Assembly: GCA_031265635.1 (NCBI GenBank)
Contig: JAISCK010000086.1
Location: 1 to 10,373 of the forward strand
DNA from: Spirochaetaceae bacterium
GTDB lineage: Bacteria > Spirochaetota > Spirochaetia > Treponematales > Breznakiellaceae
Direction of reading: 5' to 3'
DNA: 10,373 nt
Part shown: positions 1 to 6,208 of the stretch, piece after piece
How positions within the stretch are numbered: position 1 is the first letter of the stretch
Layout: each line of letters starts with the position of its first letter
Program-made: the position numbers and the translations under genes
The notes under the pieces: generated by a model
Database searches by the model: none
What the model saw: the letters and a program-made list of their open reading frames with translations, nothing else
Told to the model about the DNA's origin: nothing

Positions 1-723
1 GCTATGCTCCGCGCGGCCCAGTGCCTTGCCGCCCTGGGGGAATGGAAGAGCGCCGATGACGCGGTAAAAAACCTGCTTGCCTCGGCGCGGGACCGTTCCC
101 TGGTTGCCGGGGCGCGTTACCTGAGCGCCCTGATAAGCGCCTTCCGTTCAGGAGGCGGCGACTACGCCATGCTGGCGTCTTTTCTTGATGATCCCGATTA
201 CGCGGAGTTCAGGGCCCGGACCTGTTATTTCCTGTGGAAATTTTCAGGGAATCTTGCATATAAAACCATGCTGACGCGGGAATACCCGGCGAGCCCCGAG
301 GCCCGCATTGCCGGGGACTCAGGCGACACGGCCTCTCCCACGGCCCTGTGGCTCCTCTATCCCGGCGGGGAAAATCCCCCCGCCTCCGCGCCGCCCGCTT
401 CCGCGCCGGCTGTACCTGCTGCCCCCGCGCAAGCGGCGGCCACACCGGCCGTCCCCGGTCCCCAACAAGCCCCCGCGCGGACGGCCTCTGCCGGGACGCA
501 AAGCACAGAGGTTTTTATCCAGACCGGGCTTTACGGCCGGCGGGAAAACGCCCTGGCCCAGGCCGAAAAGCTCAGGGCAAAAGATTTTGAACCTTCAATT
601 ATAGAAAGAGCGGTAAACGGAAACCAGTATTGGGCTGTTACCATAGAACCGGGCAGCGATTACAACCATACCATACTGAGTCTCAAGGACGCGGGCTTTG
701 AGTCTTTCCCGGTGTTTCAATAG
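1..723 (+). CDS. SPOR-domain protein with N-terminal helical repeats, 5'-truncated by the window edge
   Basis: The reading frame is open from base 1 to the TAG at 721-723, so the gene very probably starts outside the window and the ATG at 4 is probably internal. Residues numbered from that ATG: 1-115 are alpha-helical and look like tetratricopeptide-type repeats (LRAAQCLAALGEW is typical). Residues about 123-162 form a Pro/Ala-rich linker. Residues about 167-239 read as a SPOR domain, with the pattern TEVFIQTGLYGRRENA, a central helix, and YWAVTIEPG. SPOR domains bind denuded septal peptidoglycan, so a periplasmic or envelope role in cell-wall remodelling or division is likely. The N-terminal signal or membrane segment, if any, is off-window. 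The gene converges on the minus-strand pallilysin-like gene with 2 bp between stop codons. The SPOR call is fairly firm; the TPR call rests on general pattern. Confidence 0.75.
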   Translation, partial: AMLRAAQCLAALGEWKSADDAVKNLLASARDRSLVAGARYLSALISAFRSGGGDYAMLASFLDDPDYAEFRARTCYFLWKFSGNLAYKTMLTREYPASPEARIAGDSGDTASPTALWLLYPGGENPPASAPPASAPAVPAAPAQAAATPAVPGPQQAPARTASAGTQSTEVFIQTGLYGRRENALAQAEKLRAKDFEPSIIERAVNGNQYWAVTIEPGSDYNHTILSLKDAGFESFPVFQ

Positions 724-725
724 GT

Positions 726-2258
726 TCAGGCTTCCGGGTTCATGGTCATGGAAATGGCCGTCTCGTGGAGTTCCTGTATGCCCCTGGTGCTCAGGCGTAC
801 CCGTACCAGGGTCAGTTCCGCCGGCGGCGGGTTTTGGTTTTGCCTGCCGCCTTCCCCCCAGTTTACCCGGTATACGTTCCTGTCTGTCCCGGACCTGAGT
901 TCCAGCAGTTCCGTATCGCCGAGCATGAAGAAGGCATAGCGTCCCCTTTGGACCGAAGTCCCGGAATCAAGGCTGTAGCTTCCTGTCTTGTCAAAGGTCA
1001 TTTTGCCTATATAGCCGGAATACACCGAATCAATGTACGGATACGGTTCAGGGGAAGCCTGTTCGCGCCGCGAACTCACTGTTCCGGCCTTTCTGTAGGA
1101 ACCGTTCCAGGGATCGCTGACCCCTATCTTGATTCTCACATCCTCAACTACCCTGAGCCGTATGCCTTCCAGGGATTCAAGTTCAAGCTCCAGAAAACGG
1201 GTCAGGGTAACTACCGAAACATTCTGGCTTGAAATGTAAAGGCCGTAGCGGGTGGGGCTTGAACTGCGCCAGGAAAACACCTGCTGTATCTGGTCGCCGA
1301 AAAATATTATTTCCCTGTTTTCAGGATCAAAATAAATATACTGCTTCTGGTCCAGGGTTCCGTCGTTGTTTACATAATACCACAGGCCGTCAATGAACTC
1401 CTCAAATTTTGACGCCGATCCCGAGAGCAGTTCCCTGAGCAGGCGCTGTTCTATCTGCGCGCCGGGAATGCGCACCGTGCGCTGCCTCTCGTAAAGGCCG
1501 CTTTCCCGGTTATAGGCATAGACGGTTTCTATCTGGTCCATCAGGTTTTGGGAATCAGCGTCCCTGCCGTGGGCGGCTATGGTAAAAGGTTCGCCCCGGG
1601 TGTAGCCGAGCTGGTAGGCGGTGGTCCGTTCAAGTTCCCGTATGCTGATGGAACCGTCCACCCGCAGTTCCGCTATTTTGAGGAAGGGCGCCTCAGGGGT
1701 ATTATCCCTGCCGCTCCGGGGCATGACGGTTTTTTTCTGTAAAACCGTAAGGGTCTGTTCGCCGTCGTTGTTCATGCCCATGATGACCAGGCATATACTG
1801 CGGTCGCCTATCATATCAACGGTGTAAAGGTTCAGCGTGCCCTGCCGGGTAAGGGGAGTGGAAAAATCCCAGACTCTCCGGTATCCTCCCAGGTCATCGT
1901 CAAAATCCACATAGGCTATGTAGACGGGGCCGTCAATTTCGCCGGATTTGCGGTAGGCCACAATCTGTTCATCCAGGGGGTCGCCGTCAAAATTCCCGGT
2001 AAGTACCGAAACCAGGCTTTCCCCTTCTTTAAGGGCGATTTTGGCGCTTATATCATCCTCATAGGCCATGCGTTCCGCGTTGCCGCCGGGGTAGGTCTCG
2101 CCTGACGCGGGGGCCAGGGGCACAATCACCCGGCTCTGGCGCGCTTCGCTCTCTTTTTTCGCGAAAGGCAGGCGGGGAAAGACGAGAAGGCCAATGATAC
2201 AGAGGAAGGCCAGGATGAACGCGGTGAAGGTAAAAATTCTGAACGTTTTCGTGATCAT
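726..2258 (-). CDS. Membrane-anchored pallilysin-like (Tp0751-related) surface protein
   Basis: A 510-residue protein with a hydrophobic membrane segment at about residues 7-27, followed by a short basic/charged stretch, so the bulk is probably periplasmic or exposed. Residues about 85-175 contain FG-GAP/VCBS-like acidic turns (GNFDGDPLDEQ, VDFDDD, MNNDGEQ) that suggest a metal-binding beta-propeller-like region. The C-terminal ~110 residues (about 400-510) are beta-rich, of the type seen in pallilysin, a T. pallidum laminin/fibrinogen-binding protein. The end carries ELHETAI (H498, E499). In T. pallidum pallilysin an HExxH zinc-protease motif is reported; here the second His position is Ile502, so proteolysis is doubtful. 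The protein is about twice as long as I recall for Tp0751. Cys20 lacks a convincing lipobox (Leu at -1), so an uncleaved anchor is preferred. It is last in its operon; its ATG overlaps the upstream TGA as ATGA, so translation is probably coupled. Family assignment rests on motif and context. Confidence 0.7.
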   Translation of the reverse strand: MITKTFRIFTFTAFILAFLCIIGLLVFPRLPFAKKESEARQSRVIVPLAPASGETYPGGNAERMAYEDDISAKIALKEGESLVSVLTGNFDGDPLDEQIVAYRKSGEIDGPVYIAYVDFDDDLGGYRRVWDFSTPLTRQGTLNLYTVDMIGDRSICLVIMGMNNDGEQTLTVLQKKTVMPRSGRDNTPEAPFLKIAELRVDGSISIRELERTTAYQLGYTRGEPFTIAAHGRDADSQNLMDQIETVYAYNRESGLYERQRTVRIPGAQIEQRLLRELLSGSASKFEEFIDGLWYYVNNDGTLDQKQYIYFDPENREIIFFGDQIQQVFSWRSSSPTRYGLYISSQNVSVVTLTRFLELELESLEGIRLRVVEDVRIKIGVSDPWNGSYRKAGTVSSRREQASPEPYPYIDSVYSGYIGKMTFDKTGSYSLDSGTSVQRGRYAFFMLGDTELLELRSGTDRNVYRVNWGEGGRQNQNPPPAELTLVRVRLSTRGIQELHETAISMTMNPEA

Positions 2259-3238
2259 AGTTTGCTCAGGGTGATTTCGACCATGCTCAGTACCTGCGCG
2301 AGAGTATCTTCGATGCCCAGCTTGCTCTTGAACCCCGCCGCCGTGGCATGGCCGCCGCCGTTAAAAGTCTGCGCGATTTTTGACACGTTTATCTGCCCTT
2401 TTGAACGGAGGGAACAGCGCACCAGCCCCGTTTCGTTTTCCTTTATGAGAAGGGAGATCATGACTTCCCGGCTCCGCAGGGGGAGGTTGATGAAATTTTC
2501 GGCGTCCTCAAAACTCGCGCCGGTTGAACTGAGGTCCTCTTTGCGGAGTATCTGCACGGCTACGCGGCCCCCGCCGTGAAACGTCAGGGTGGAAAGCACC
2601 TGTTTTTGCAGCAGCAACGCCCCGGCGGAAGCGCTCTCGAACAGGGCCTGGTAGGTATCGTAGGCTTTTGCCCCGGCCTTTATAAGCCGGGCCGCGGCAA
2701 GGAAGGTAGACGCGGAAGTTTTCATGTACGCGAAGGAACCGGTATCGTACACTATGCCGGCAAAGGCCGCCGCCGCGGCTTCCCTGTCCGGGCCGACGCG
2801 CAAACGGGTTCCTATGCGGAGTATCATCTCCGATGTTGACGCGGCTTTGGAATCTACATAGCCGTCCAGGGATGACAGGGGATTGAGTTCGTGATGGTCG
2901 ATTATGAGAACGCCCCGCGCGTAAGGGAGCGCTTCTTCGGCTAGTTTCCCTATATTGTATTCGTCGGAAGTATCAAGCATGATAAAGGCGGATTCCCCGG
3001 CAAAGGCGGCGTGTTTTTCCCTGTCCCACACCTCTATGGAGTTTTGGGGCGCAAGCATAAACAAAAAGCGGTCGGGAACAGGACGGTCATGGATGATTCT
3101 TACTGTTTTGCCTTTCTTTTCCAGAATGTTTTTAAGAAGGATCTCCGCGCCTATACCATCCGCGTCAGCCCCGTCGTGGGTAGTCAGCAAAAAGGAGCAG
3201 TGTTTTTGTATAAAATCCAGGGCCTTCCGCATCATCAC
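2255..3238 (-). CDS. DHH/DHHA1 family phosphoesterase (NrnA/DhhP type)
   Basis: A 327-residue cytosolic phosphodiesterase with the usual two-domain plan and length. DHH domain: motif I HDGADADGIGA (H21, D25, D27), motif II IMLDTSD (D89), motif III IIDHHEL (D114, H115, H116), motif IV GIVYDTGSF (D165). These form the two-metal (usually Mn) site. The C-terminal DHHA1 domain has FNGGGHATAAGF (G294-H297), which binds the nucleotide end. Relatives degrade short oligoribonucleotides, 3'-phosphoadenosine 5'-phosphate (pAp) or cyclic-di-AMP/pApA; in Borrelia a DHH-DHHA1 protein (DhhP) is a c-di-AMP phosphodiesterase. Sequence alone does not choose between these. Start is ambiguous: GTG ATG ATG in a row from 3238; I give the first. 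It lies 18 bp after the VWA-like gene and overlaps the pallilysin-like gene by 4 bp. A nucleotide hydrolase inside an otherwise envelope operon is unusual. Confidence 0.9.
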   Translation of the reverse strand: MMMRKALDFIQKHCSFLLTTHDGADADGIGAEILLKNILEKKGKTVRIIHDRPVPDRFLFMLAPQNSIEVWDREKHAAFAGESAFIMLDTSDEYNIGKLAEEALPYARGVLIIDHHELNPLSSLDGYVDSKAASTSEMILRIGTRLRVGPDREAAAAAFAGIVYDTGSFAYMKTSASTFLAAARLIKAGAKAYDTYQALFESASAGALLLQKQVLSTLTFHGGGRVAVQILRKEDLSSTGASFEDAENFINLPLRSREVMISLLIKENETGLVRCSLRSKGQINVSKIAQTFNGGGHATAAGFKSKLGIEDTLAQVLSMVEITLSKL

Positions 3239-3256
3239 CCAAAAGTATAGATAAAA

Positions 3257-3805
3257 CTAGCGATTCATGTAAGATGCCGCGGCGCTTCCCGCGCGGGAAT
3301 CCACCCCCAGCCCTATGGTGATTATCTTCCATCCCGGAAAGTTGTCGGTCTTTGAATACCTGAGCAGTTCGGCCACATCGTTTTCCTGGGAAACTCCCAT
3401 GCCCGCCCCTCCGATAAGCAGGGTATAGGCGATGCGCTGCTCCGCGTTGCGCCGGGCCGCGTCCCTGAGGGCCGCCGCGTAGTTCACCGTTCCCCTGCCG
3501 CCTGATATATTCCGGACAAGATTTTTGGCCTCGGTTTTCTGGTCCTCGCCGGAAATGGTTCTGTTAAAGAGAATCTCCGGCCTTTCCCTGGCGGAACATA
3601 GCACAAGACGGTCTCCGTTTTGCAGAATCCTGTCTATAAAAGTAAGGCAAAGCCAGCTTACCGCCTCGGCCCTGTTCGCGCTGTCCATAGTTGAATCATC
3701 GAAAATGACATATACGTCAAGTCCCCGGCTTCTCTGGTCCGCCGCGAAAACAGGGAGGGCACAGAACAAAACTGACAAAAAGAGTATGCGTTTTCCGAAT
3801 GTCAT
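3257..3805 (-). CDS. Exported von Willebrand factor A-like protein (Tp0750-like)
   Basis: A 182-residue protein from the ATG at 3805. Residues 1-21 are a clear Sec signal peptide: MTFGKR, a hydrophobic core, then PVFA with cleavage before ADQ. The rest reads as a small VWA (Rossmann-like) domain: strand LDVYVIFDDS (29-38), an amphipathic helix, GDRLVLCSA, a GRGTVNYAAAL loop (T106 could be the MIDAS threonine), and IAYTLLIGG. The metal site is imperfect: DDSTM stands where DxSxS is expected. I link it to T. pallidum Tp0750, a VWA-like protein reported to act with pallilysin on host matrix, because of fold, size and the shared operon; this is from memory. The frame stays open to a TTG at 3853, but that TTG is the -35 box of a good promoter and would destroy the signal peptide layout. 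ATG 3817 sits at the predicted transcription start. ATG 3805 has a Shine-Dalgarno GGGA and is preferred. First gene of its operon. Confidence 0.72.
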   Translation of the reverse strand: MTFGKRILFLSVLFCALPVFAADQRSRGLDVYVIFDDSTMDSANRAEAVSWLCLTFIDRILQNGDRLVLCSARERPEILFNRTISGEDQKTEAKNLVRNISGGRGTVNYAAALRDAARRNAEQRIAYTLLIGGAGMGVSQENDVAELLRYSKTDNFPGWKIITIGLGVDSRAGSAAASYMNR

Positions 3806-3811
3806 TACGTT

Positions 3812-3815
3812 TCCC
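3812..3815 (-). promoter_or_regulatory. Ribosome binding site that sets the VWA-like gene start
   Basis: On the minus strand GGGA (3815 to 3812) lies 6 bases before the ATG at 3805-3803. No comparable site precedes the ATG at 3817 or the TTG at 3853. This supports the 3805 start and the signal peptide that begins there. Confidence 0.5.
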
Positions 3816-3823
3816 ATACTTGT

Positions 3824-3853
3824 ATTGTACCATATAGTTTTAAGAAAAGACAA
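3824..3853 (-). promoter_or_regulatory. Sigma-70-type promoter of the VWA / DHH / pallilysin-like operon
   Basis: Minus strand: -35 TTGTCT (3853-3848), an 18-base spacer, -10 TACAAT (3829-3824). The expected transcription start is near 3817, giving a leader of only about 12 bases to the ATG at 3805. The three downstream genes are spaced by 18 bp and then overlap by 4 bp, with no terminator between them, so this promoter probably drives all three. Confidence 0.6.
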
Positions 3854-3861
3854 TTGAAACT

Positions 3862-3896
3862 GGCCCGAAAACCGGTTTCCCGGGCCGGTTTTGGCC
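3862..3896. repeat. GC-rich inverted repeat between the divergent promoters
   Basis: Arms AAAACCGG (3868-3875) and CCGGTTTT (3885-3892) are perfectly complementary with a 9-base loop TTTCCCGGG. The stem is extended by GGCC (3862-3865) pairing with GGCC (3893-3896), leaving a 2-base CG bulge on the left arm. It starts 9 bases behind the -35 box of the minus-strand promoter. It has no gene ending beside it, so by position it is not an ordinary terminator. It could be a protein-binding palindrome, a dispersed palindromic repeat, or a barrier to spurious transcription. Confidence 0.55.
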
Positions 3897-3975
3897 TTTA
3901 CCGGGCAAAAATCGCGGATTTCCCCCTTTGTTTGTTAAATATTACCGTTCTTGGCCCACAAAATGAAAAAAGGGC

Positions 3976-4005
3976 TTTACATTTAATTCAAAATATTGAT
4001 ATGAT
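3976..4005 (+). promoter_or_regulatory. Sigma-70-type promoter of cfpA
   Basis: -35 TTTACA (3976-3981), 18-base spacer, -10 TATGAT (4000-4005); expected start near 4012. It sits in a clear AT-rich island with an A-rich run just upstream (3959-3971), as in strong promoters. The leader to the ATG at 4066 is about 54 bases and contains the 4014-4030 palindrome and a good ribosome site AAGGAG (4053-4058, 7 bases before the ATG). Confidence 0.72.
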
Positions 4006-4013
4006 AGAAAGGA

Positions 4014-4030
4014 ATTGTTAGAATAACAAT
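4014..4030 (+). promoter_or_regulatory. Perfect palindrome at the start of the cfpA leader
   Basis: ATTGTTA (4014-4020), loop GAA, TAACAAT (4024-4030): a perfect 7-bp inverted repeat with a 3-base centre, beginning 2-3 bases after the predicted transcription start. In DNA it has the position and symmetry of a repressor operator; in RNA it would make a hairpin at the extreme 5' end, which often slows decay of abundant messages. Nothing in the window says which. Confidence 0.5.
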
Positions 4031-4065
4031 CAGAGGAACAAAACAAATTTTTAAGGAGTCAGGAT

Positions 4066-6135
4066 ATGGGAGCCATTGACCTGCCCAAGAGCCCGAATGT
4101 TTTTCATCCAGAAAAACCCAGCGCTGTAGGCTCGCGGAATTCGCTAGCCCAGGAATACCGGGATCAGCAGAAGGAAGTTAACCAGCTTCTCGAGGAAGAA
4201 ACCAACAAGGTTCTTCACCACCTTATCTCTCGCCTGCCCAAAGACGCGCTAGAACGTCTTGACATAATGGGCGGCGTCAAAGAGAAGCTGTATAACTATT
4301 TCAACCAGAATTACCAGAACATGTTCAACCGTTACATGGTAACGACTGAAGACGAAATGGTAAAAAAGGTCCGCAATTTTATAGACGGCGAAGAAACCAA
4401 GGTTCTTGCCCGCTATACCCCCAAAGAGGTGGCGGACCTCCTTGACCAGGTCGGCGGCGCCGATAAGTTCAATACCGGCGAAATCGAAAAATCAATGGTC
4501 AATATGTACGGCCACCTGCAGGGACATATCCAGCGCGGCGTCAATGACCTTGAAAACCTGACCAACAGCCTGCTCAGGCAAAAGACCGATACCGGCGCCT
4601 TTATCCGGGGCGAAAACGCCTATTCAATCGTCAAGTGCGCCTTCAAGGATAACCTGATAAAGCCCAAGACCGTAACGGATGTTAAACTTTCGGTGAACAT
4701 CCTTGATTCGGAGCTTATCAGCCCGATTTTCCACTACCAGTCCACCGTGGCTTTCCTCATCAAGGATCTTCTTTCCAAATTCATCATTGATTCCCTGGAC
4801 AAGGAAATCGAAAAACTCAAGGACCAGAGGATAGACCAGGGGCTTGAGGAACTTTCCGACAGCGAAATCATCTTCAAAAAGATGAACAAAATCGAAGACT
4901 ACACCGATGACAAGATCGATGATCCCAAGTCCAAACGCTACAACGTACTGGCCAAGAGCCTCATGGACAAGATTCAGGACCTCAGGGCCGAAATTGATCC
5001 TGAAAATTTTGACCAGCTTAACGTGCGGGAAAACCTCAAAAAGATCGTGGACATGGAAAATATCCGCAACCGGGGTTTCAATACCGCCATCAACTCAATC
5101 ACCTCCATCCTTGATACCTCCAAGATGGGCTACCAGTACATCGAGAACCTCAAGAACGCCCGCGAACTCGTGATCCGGGAATACGAGGATACCGATCCGG
5201 CCAACCTCCCCGACGAGCGCTATTCCATTACCATGCGCTATTTTGACAATGCCCAGCTCATTGAAGACCGTAAGGCCTACGATGTGCAGATGAGGAGTTT
5301 TGAGATCGAAGTGGCCCACCTCTGGGATATCCTGGAAGTGATCTACGAAAATTCCAAGCCCTTCTTTGGCGTTACCGATTTCAAAGACCTTGCGGACAAG
5401 AACAAGAAACGGATACGCAAGGAGATCAAGGAAAAGACCGGCGAGCCCATGTACGAGGCTATCGACAAGGCCTGGGACGAGATTTCTTTTGTAAAATCCA
5501 AGGATACCGAAGTTGAACGCATGAACCGGACCTATCTGTTCGAAAAAGACAGGATACGGCACCGCATCGTGCTCATGCGCGAAAGAATGAAGAAAATGTA
5601 CGATTACAAGTACCCCATCGAAAGACGGGTTATGGAAGACCGGCTTGCCTTCCTTGAAAAGGAATACTACCGGTTTGATTACATGATTAATCCCTATCAT
5701 ATCCAGCCCGGCCTTCTCCTTGATGTGGATATCACCTCCATCAAGCGGAAGAAAGCCACTCTGGACGCCATGGCAAACGTACTCAACGAGTTCCTCCACG
5801 GCGTATCCAAGGGATTCCAGGATGCCGCGTTTGCGTCCTTCAGCCGCCGCCGTTCCACGGTACGTCAGGACATCAACCAGTCCTTTGTCGACCTGCCCGA
5901 TGAGGGTCAGGCCGCGGCGGGCGAAGGCGGACAGGCTTACCTTGATATGCTCAATTCCGGCGCTCCGGCCAGCGCGAGCGCTCCGGCACTGGAAGCTCCC
6001 GCCAAAAGCGGCAGGGTAAAGGCCGGCGTTGTTGACGCCAAACCCGGCAGGGGCCGGAAAGCCGGCGCCAAATCCGGCAGGGGCCGGAAGGCCGGTTCGG
6101 GACGCCGCGGTGGCGGCGCGCTCAGGGAAATCTAA
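4066..6135 (+). CDS. cfpA: Cytoplasmic filament protein CfpA
   Basis: A 689-residue protein that I recognise as the treponemal cytoplasmic filament protein, which assembles into the ribbon of filaments under the inner membrane along the cell body. Published treponemal cfpA mutants show chromosome-segregation and division defects. The protein has no signal peptide or membrane segment. It is rich in long charged helices, with coiled-coil-prone stretches at about 27-56, 243-275 and 480-536. Residues 1 to about 600 look like the ordinary protein; length is close to the T. pallidum one (about 680). From about 611 on it becomes a low-complexity tail: a Gly/Ala stretch, an Ala/Pro/Ser stretch (631-646), then a basic end with two copies of a ten-residue unit built on GRGRKAG (658-677) and SGRRGGG. 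Start chosen by AAGGAG seven bases upstream. It has its own strong promoter and a terminator at 6164-6190, so it is probably made as a monocistronic, abundant message. Confidence 0.95.
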   Translation: MGAIDLPKSPNVFHPEKPSAVGSRNSLAQEYRDQQKEVNQLLEEETNKVLHHLISRLPKDALERLDIMGGVKEKLYNYFNQNYQNMFNRYMVTTEDEMVKKVRNFIDGEETKVLARYTPKEVADLLDQVGGADKFNTGEIEKSMVNMYGHLQGHIQRGVNDLENLTNSLLRQKTDTGAFIRGENAYSIVKCAFKDNLIKPKTVTDVKLSVNILDSELISPIFHYQSTVAFLIKDLLSKFIIDSLDKEIEKLKDQRIDQGLEELSDSEIIFKKMNKIEDYTDDKIDDPKSKRYNVLAKSLMDKIQDLRAEIDPENFDQLNVRENLKKIVDMENIRNRGFNTAINSITSILDTSKMGYQYIENLKNARELVIREYEDTDPANLPDERYSITMRYFDNAQLIEDRKAYDVQMRSFEIEVAHLWDILEVIYENSKPFFGVTDFKDLADKNKKRIRKEIKEKTGEPMYEAIDKAWDEISFVKSKDTEVERMNRTYLFEKDRIRHRIVLMRERMKKMYDYKYPIERRVMEDRLAFLEKEYYRFDYMINPYHIQPGLLLDVDITSIKRKKATLDAMANVLNEFLHGVSKGFQDAAFASFSRRRSTVRQDINQSFVDLPDEGQAAAGEGGQAYLDMLNSGAPASASAPALEAPAKSGRVKAGVVDAKPGRGRKAGAKSGRGRKAGSGRRGGGALREI
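6036..6095 (+). repeat. Tandem 30-bp repeat inside the cfpA 3' end
   Basis: Two adjacent 30-base units (6036-6065 and 6066-6095) that differ at two positions. Each encodes one AK(P/S)GRGRKAG unit of the basic tail. The repeat keeps the frame, so slippage would add or remove whole ten-residue units. Confidence 0.85.
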
Positions 6136-6146
6136 ATACCGCTTAA

Positions 6147-6162
6147 TCGGTTGACGAACCGA
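6147..6162 (+). repeat. Small hairpin directly before the cfpA terminator
   Basis: TCGGTT (6147-6152), loop GACG, AACCGA (6157-6162): a perfect 6-bp stem one base upstream of the terminator stem, so the cfpA message ends in two stacked hairpins. It may protect the 3' end. It overlaps a weak TTGACG -35-like hexamer (6151-6156). Confidence 0.5.
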
Positions 6163-6163
6163 A

Positions 6164-6190
6164 ACGCCCCCGATAACGGGGGCGTTTTTT
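6164..6190 (+). terminator. Intrinsic terminator after cfpA
   Basis: Stem ACGCCCCCG (6164-6172) with CGGGGGCGT (6177-6185), 9 perfect pairs, loop ATAA, followed by a T run to 6190; two A-T pairs can extend the stem. It lies only 18 bases before the ATG of the next gene, so that gene depends on read-through or on a promoter overlapping this structure. Confidence 0.92.
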
Positions 6191-6208
6191 CTGGGAGGGT
6201 AAGAATTT

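Larger units (their letters stand above)
3806..4065. other. Divergent intergenic region between the envelope operon and cfpA
   Basis: Holds two divergent promoters (minus-strand 3853-3824; plus-strand 3976-4005), a GC-rich hairpin at 3862-3896, a weaker inverted repeat at 3909-3921 (AAATC, GCG, GATTT, flanked by GGG and CCC with a bulge), an AT-rich stretch at about 3958-3971 that could act as an UP element for cfpA, and a palindrome at 4014-4030. I see no open reading frame of its own and no RNA gene I can name. Confidence 0.75.

Noticed and set aside
765..1232. Plus-strand open frame (155 codons) inside the pallilysin-like gene
   Set aside because: Antisense to a gene with coherent domains and a coupled start; low-complexity translation.
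3761..3763. Cys15 of the VWA-like protein as a lipoprotein cysteine
   Set aside because: Phe at -1 and Leu at -2 do not fit even a relaxed spirochaete lipobox, and a good signal-peptidase I site (VFA, then ADQ) follows.
3903..3924. AAATC-GCG-GATTT inverted repeat with GGG/CCC flanks as a terminator
   Set aside because: Short, bulged stem, no proper T run, and no gene ends before it on either strand. Mentioned only as part of the intergenic region.
4011..4030. Resemblance of GGAATTGTTAGAATAACAAT to the E. coli lac operator
   Set aside because: The half-sites look alike, but the centre is two bases shorter, which changes half-site phasing, and no LacI-type gene is present. Probably chance; kept only as an unnamed palindrome.
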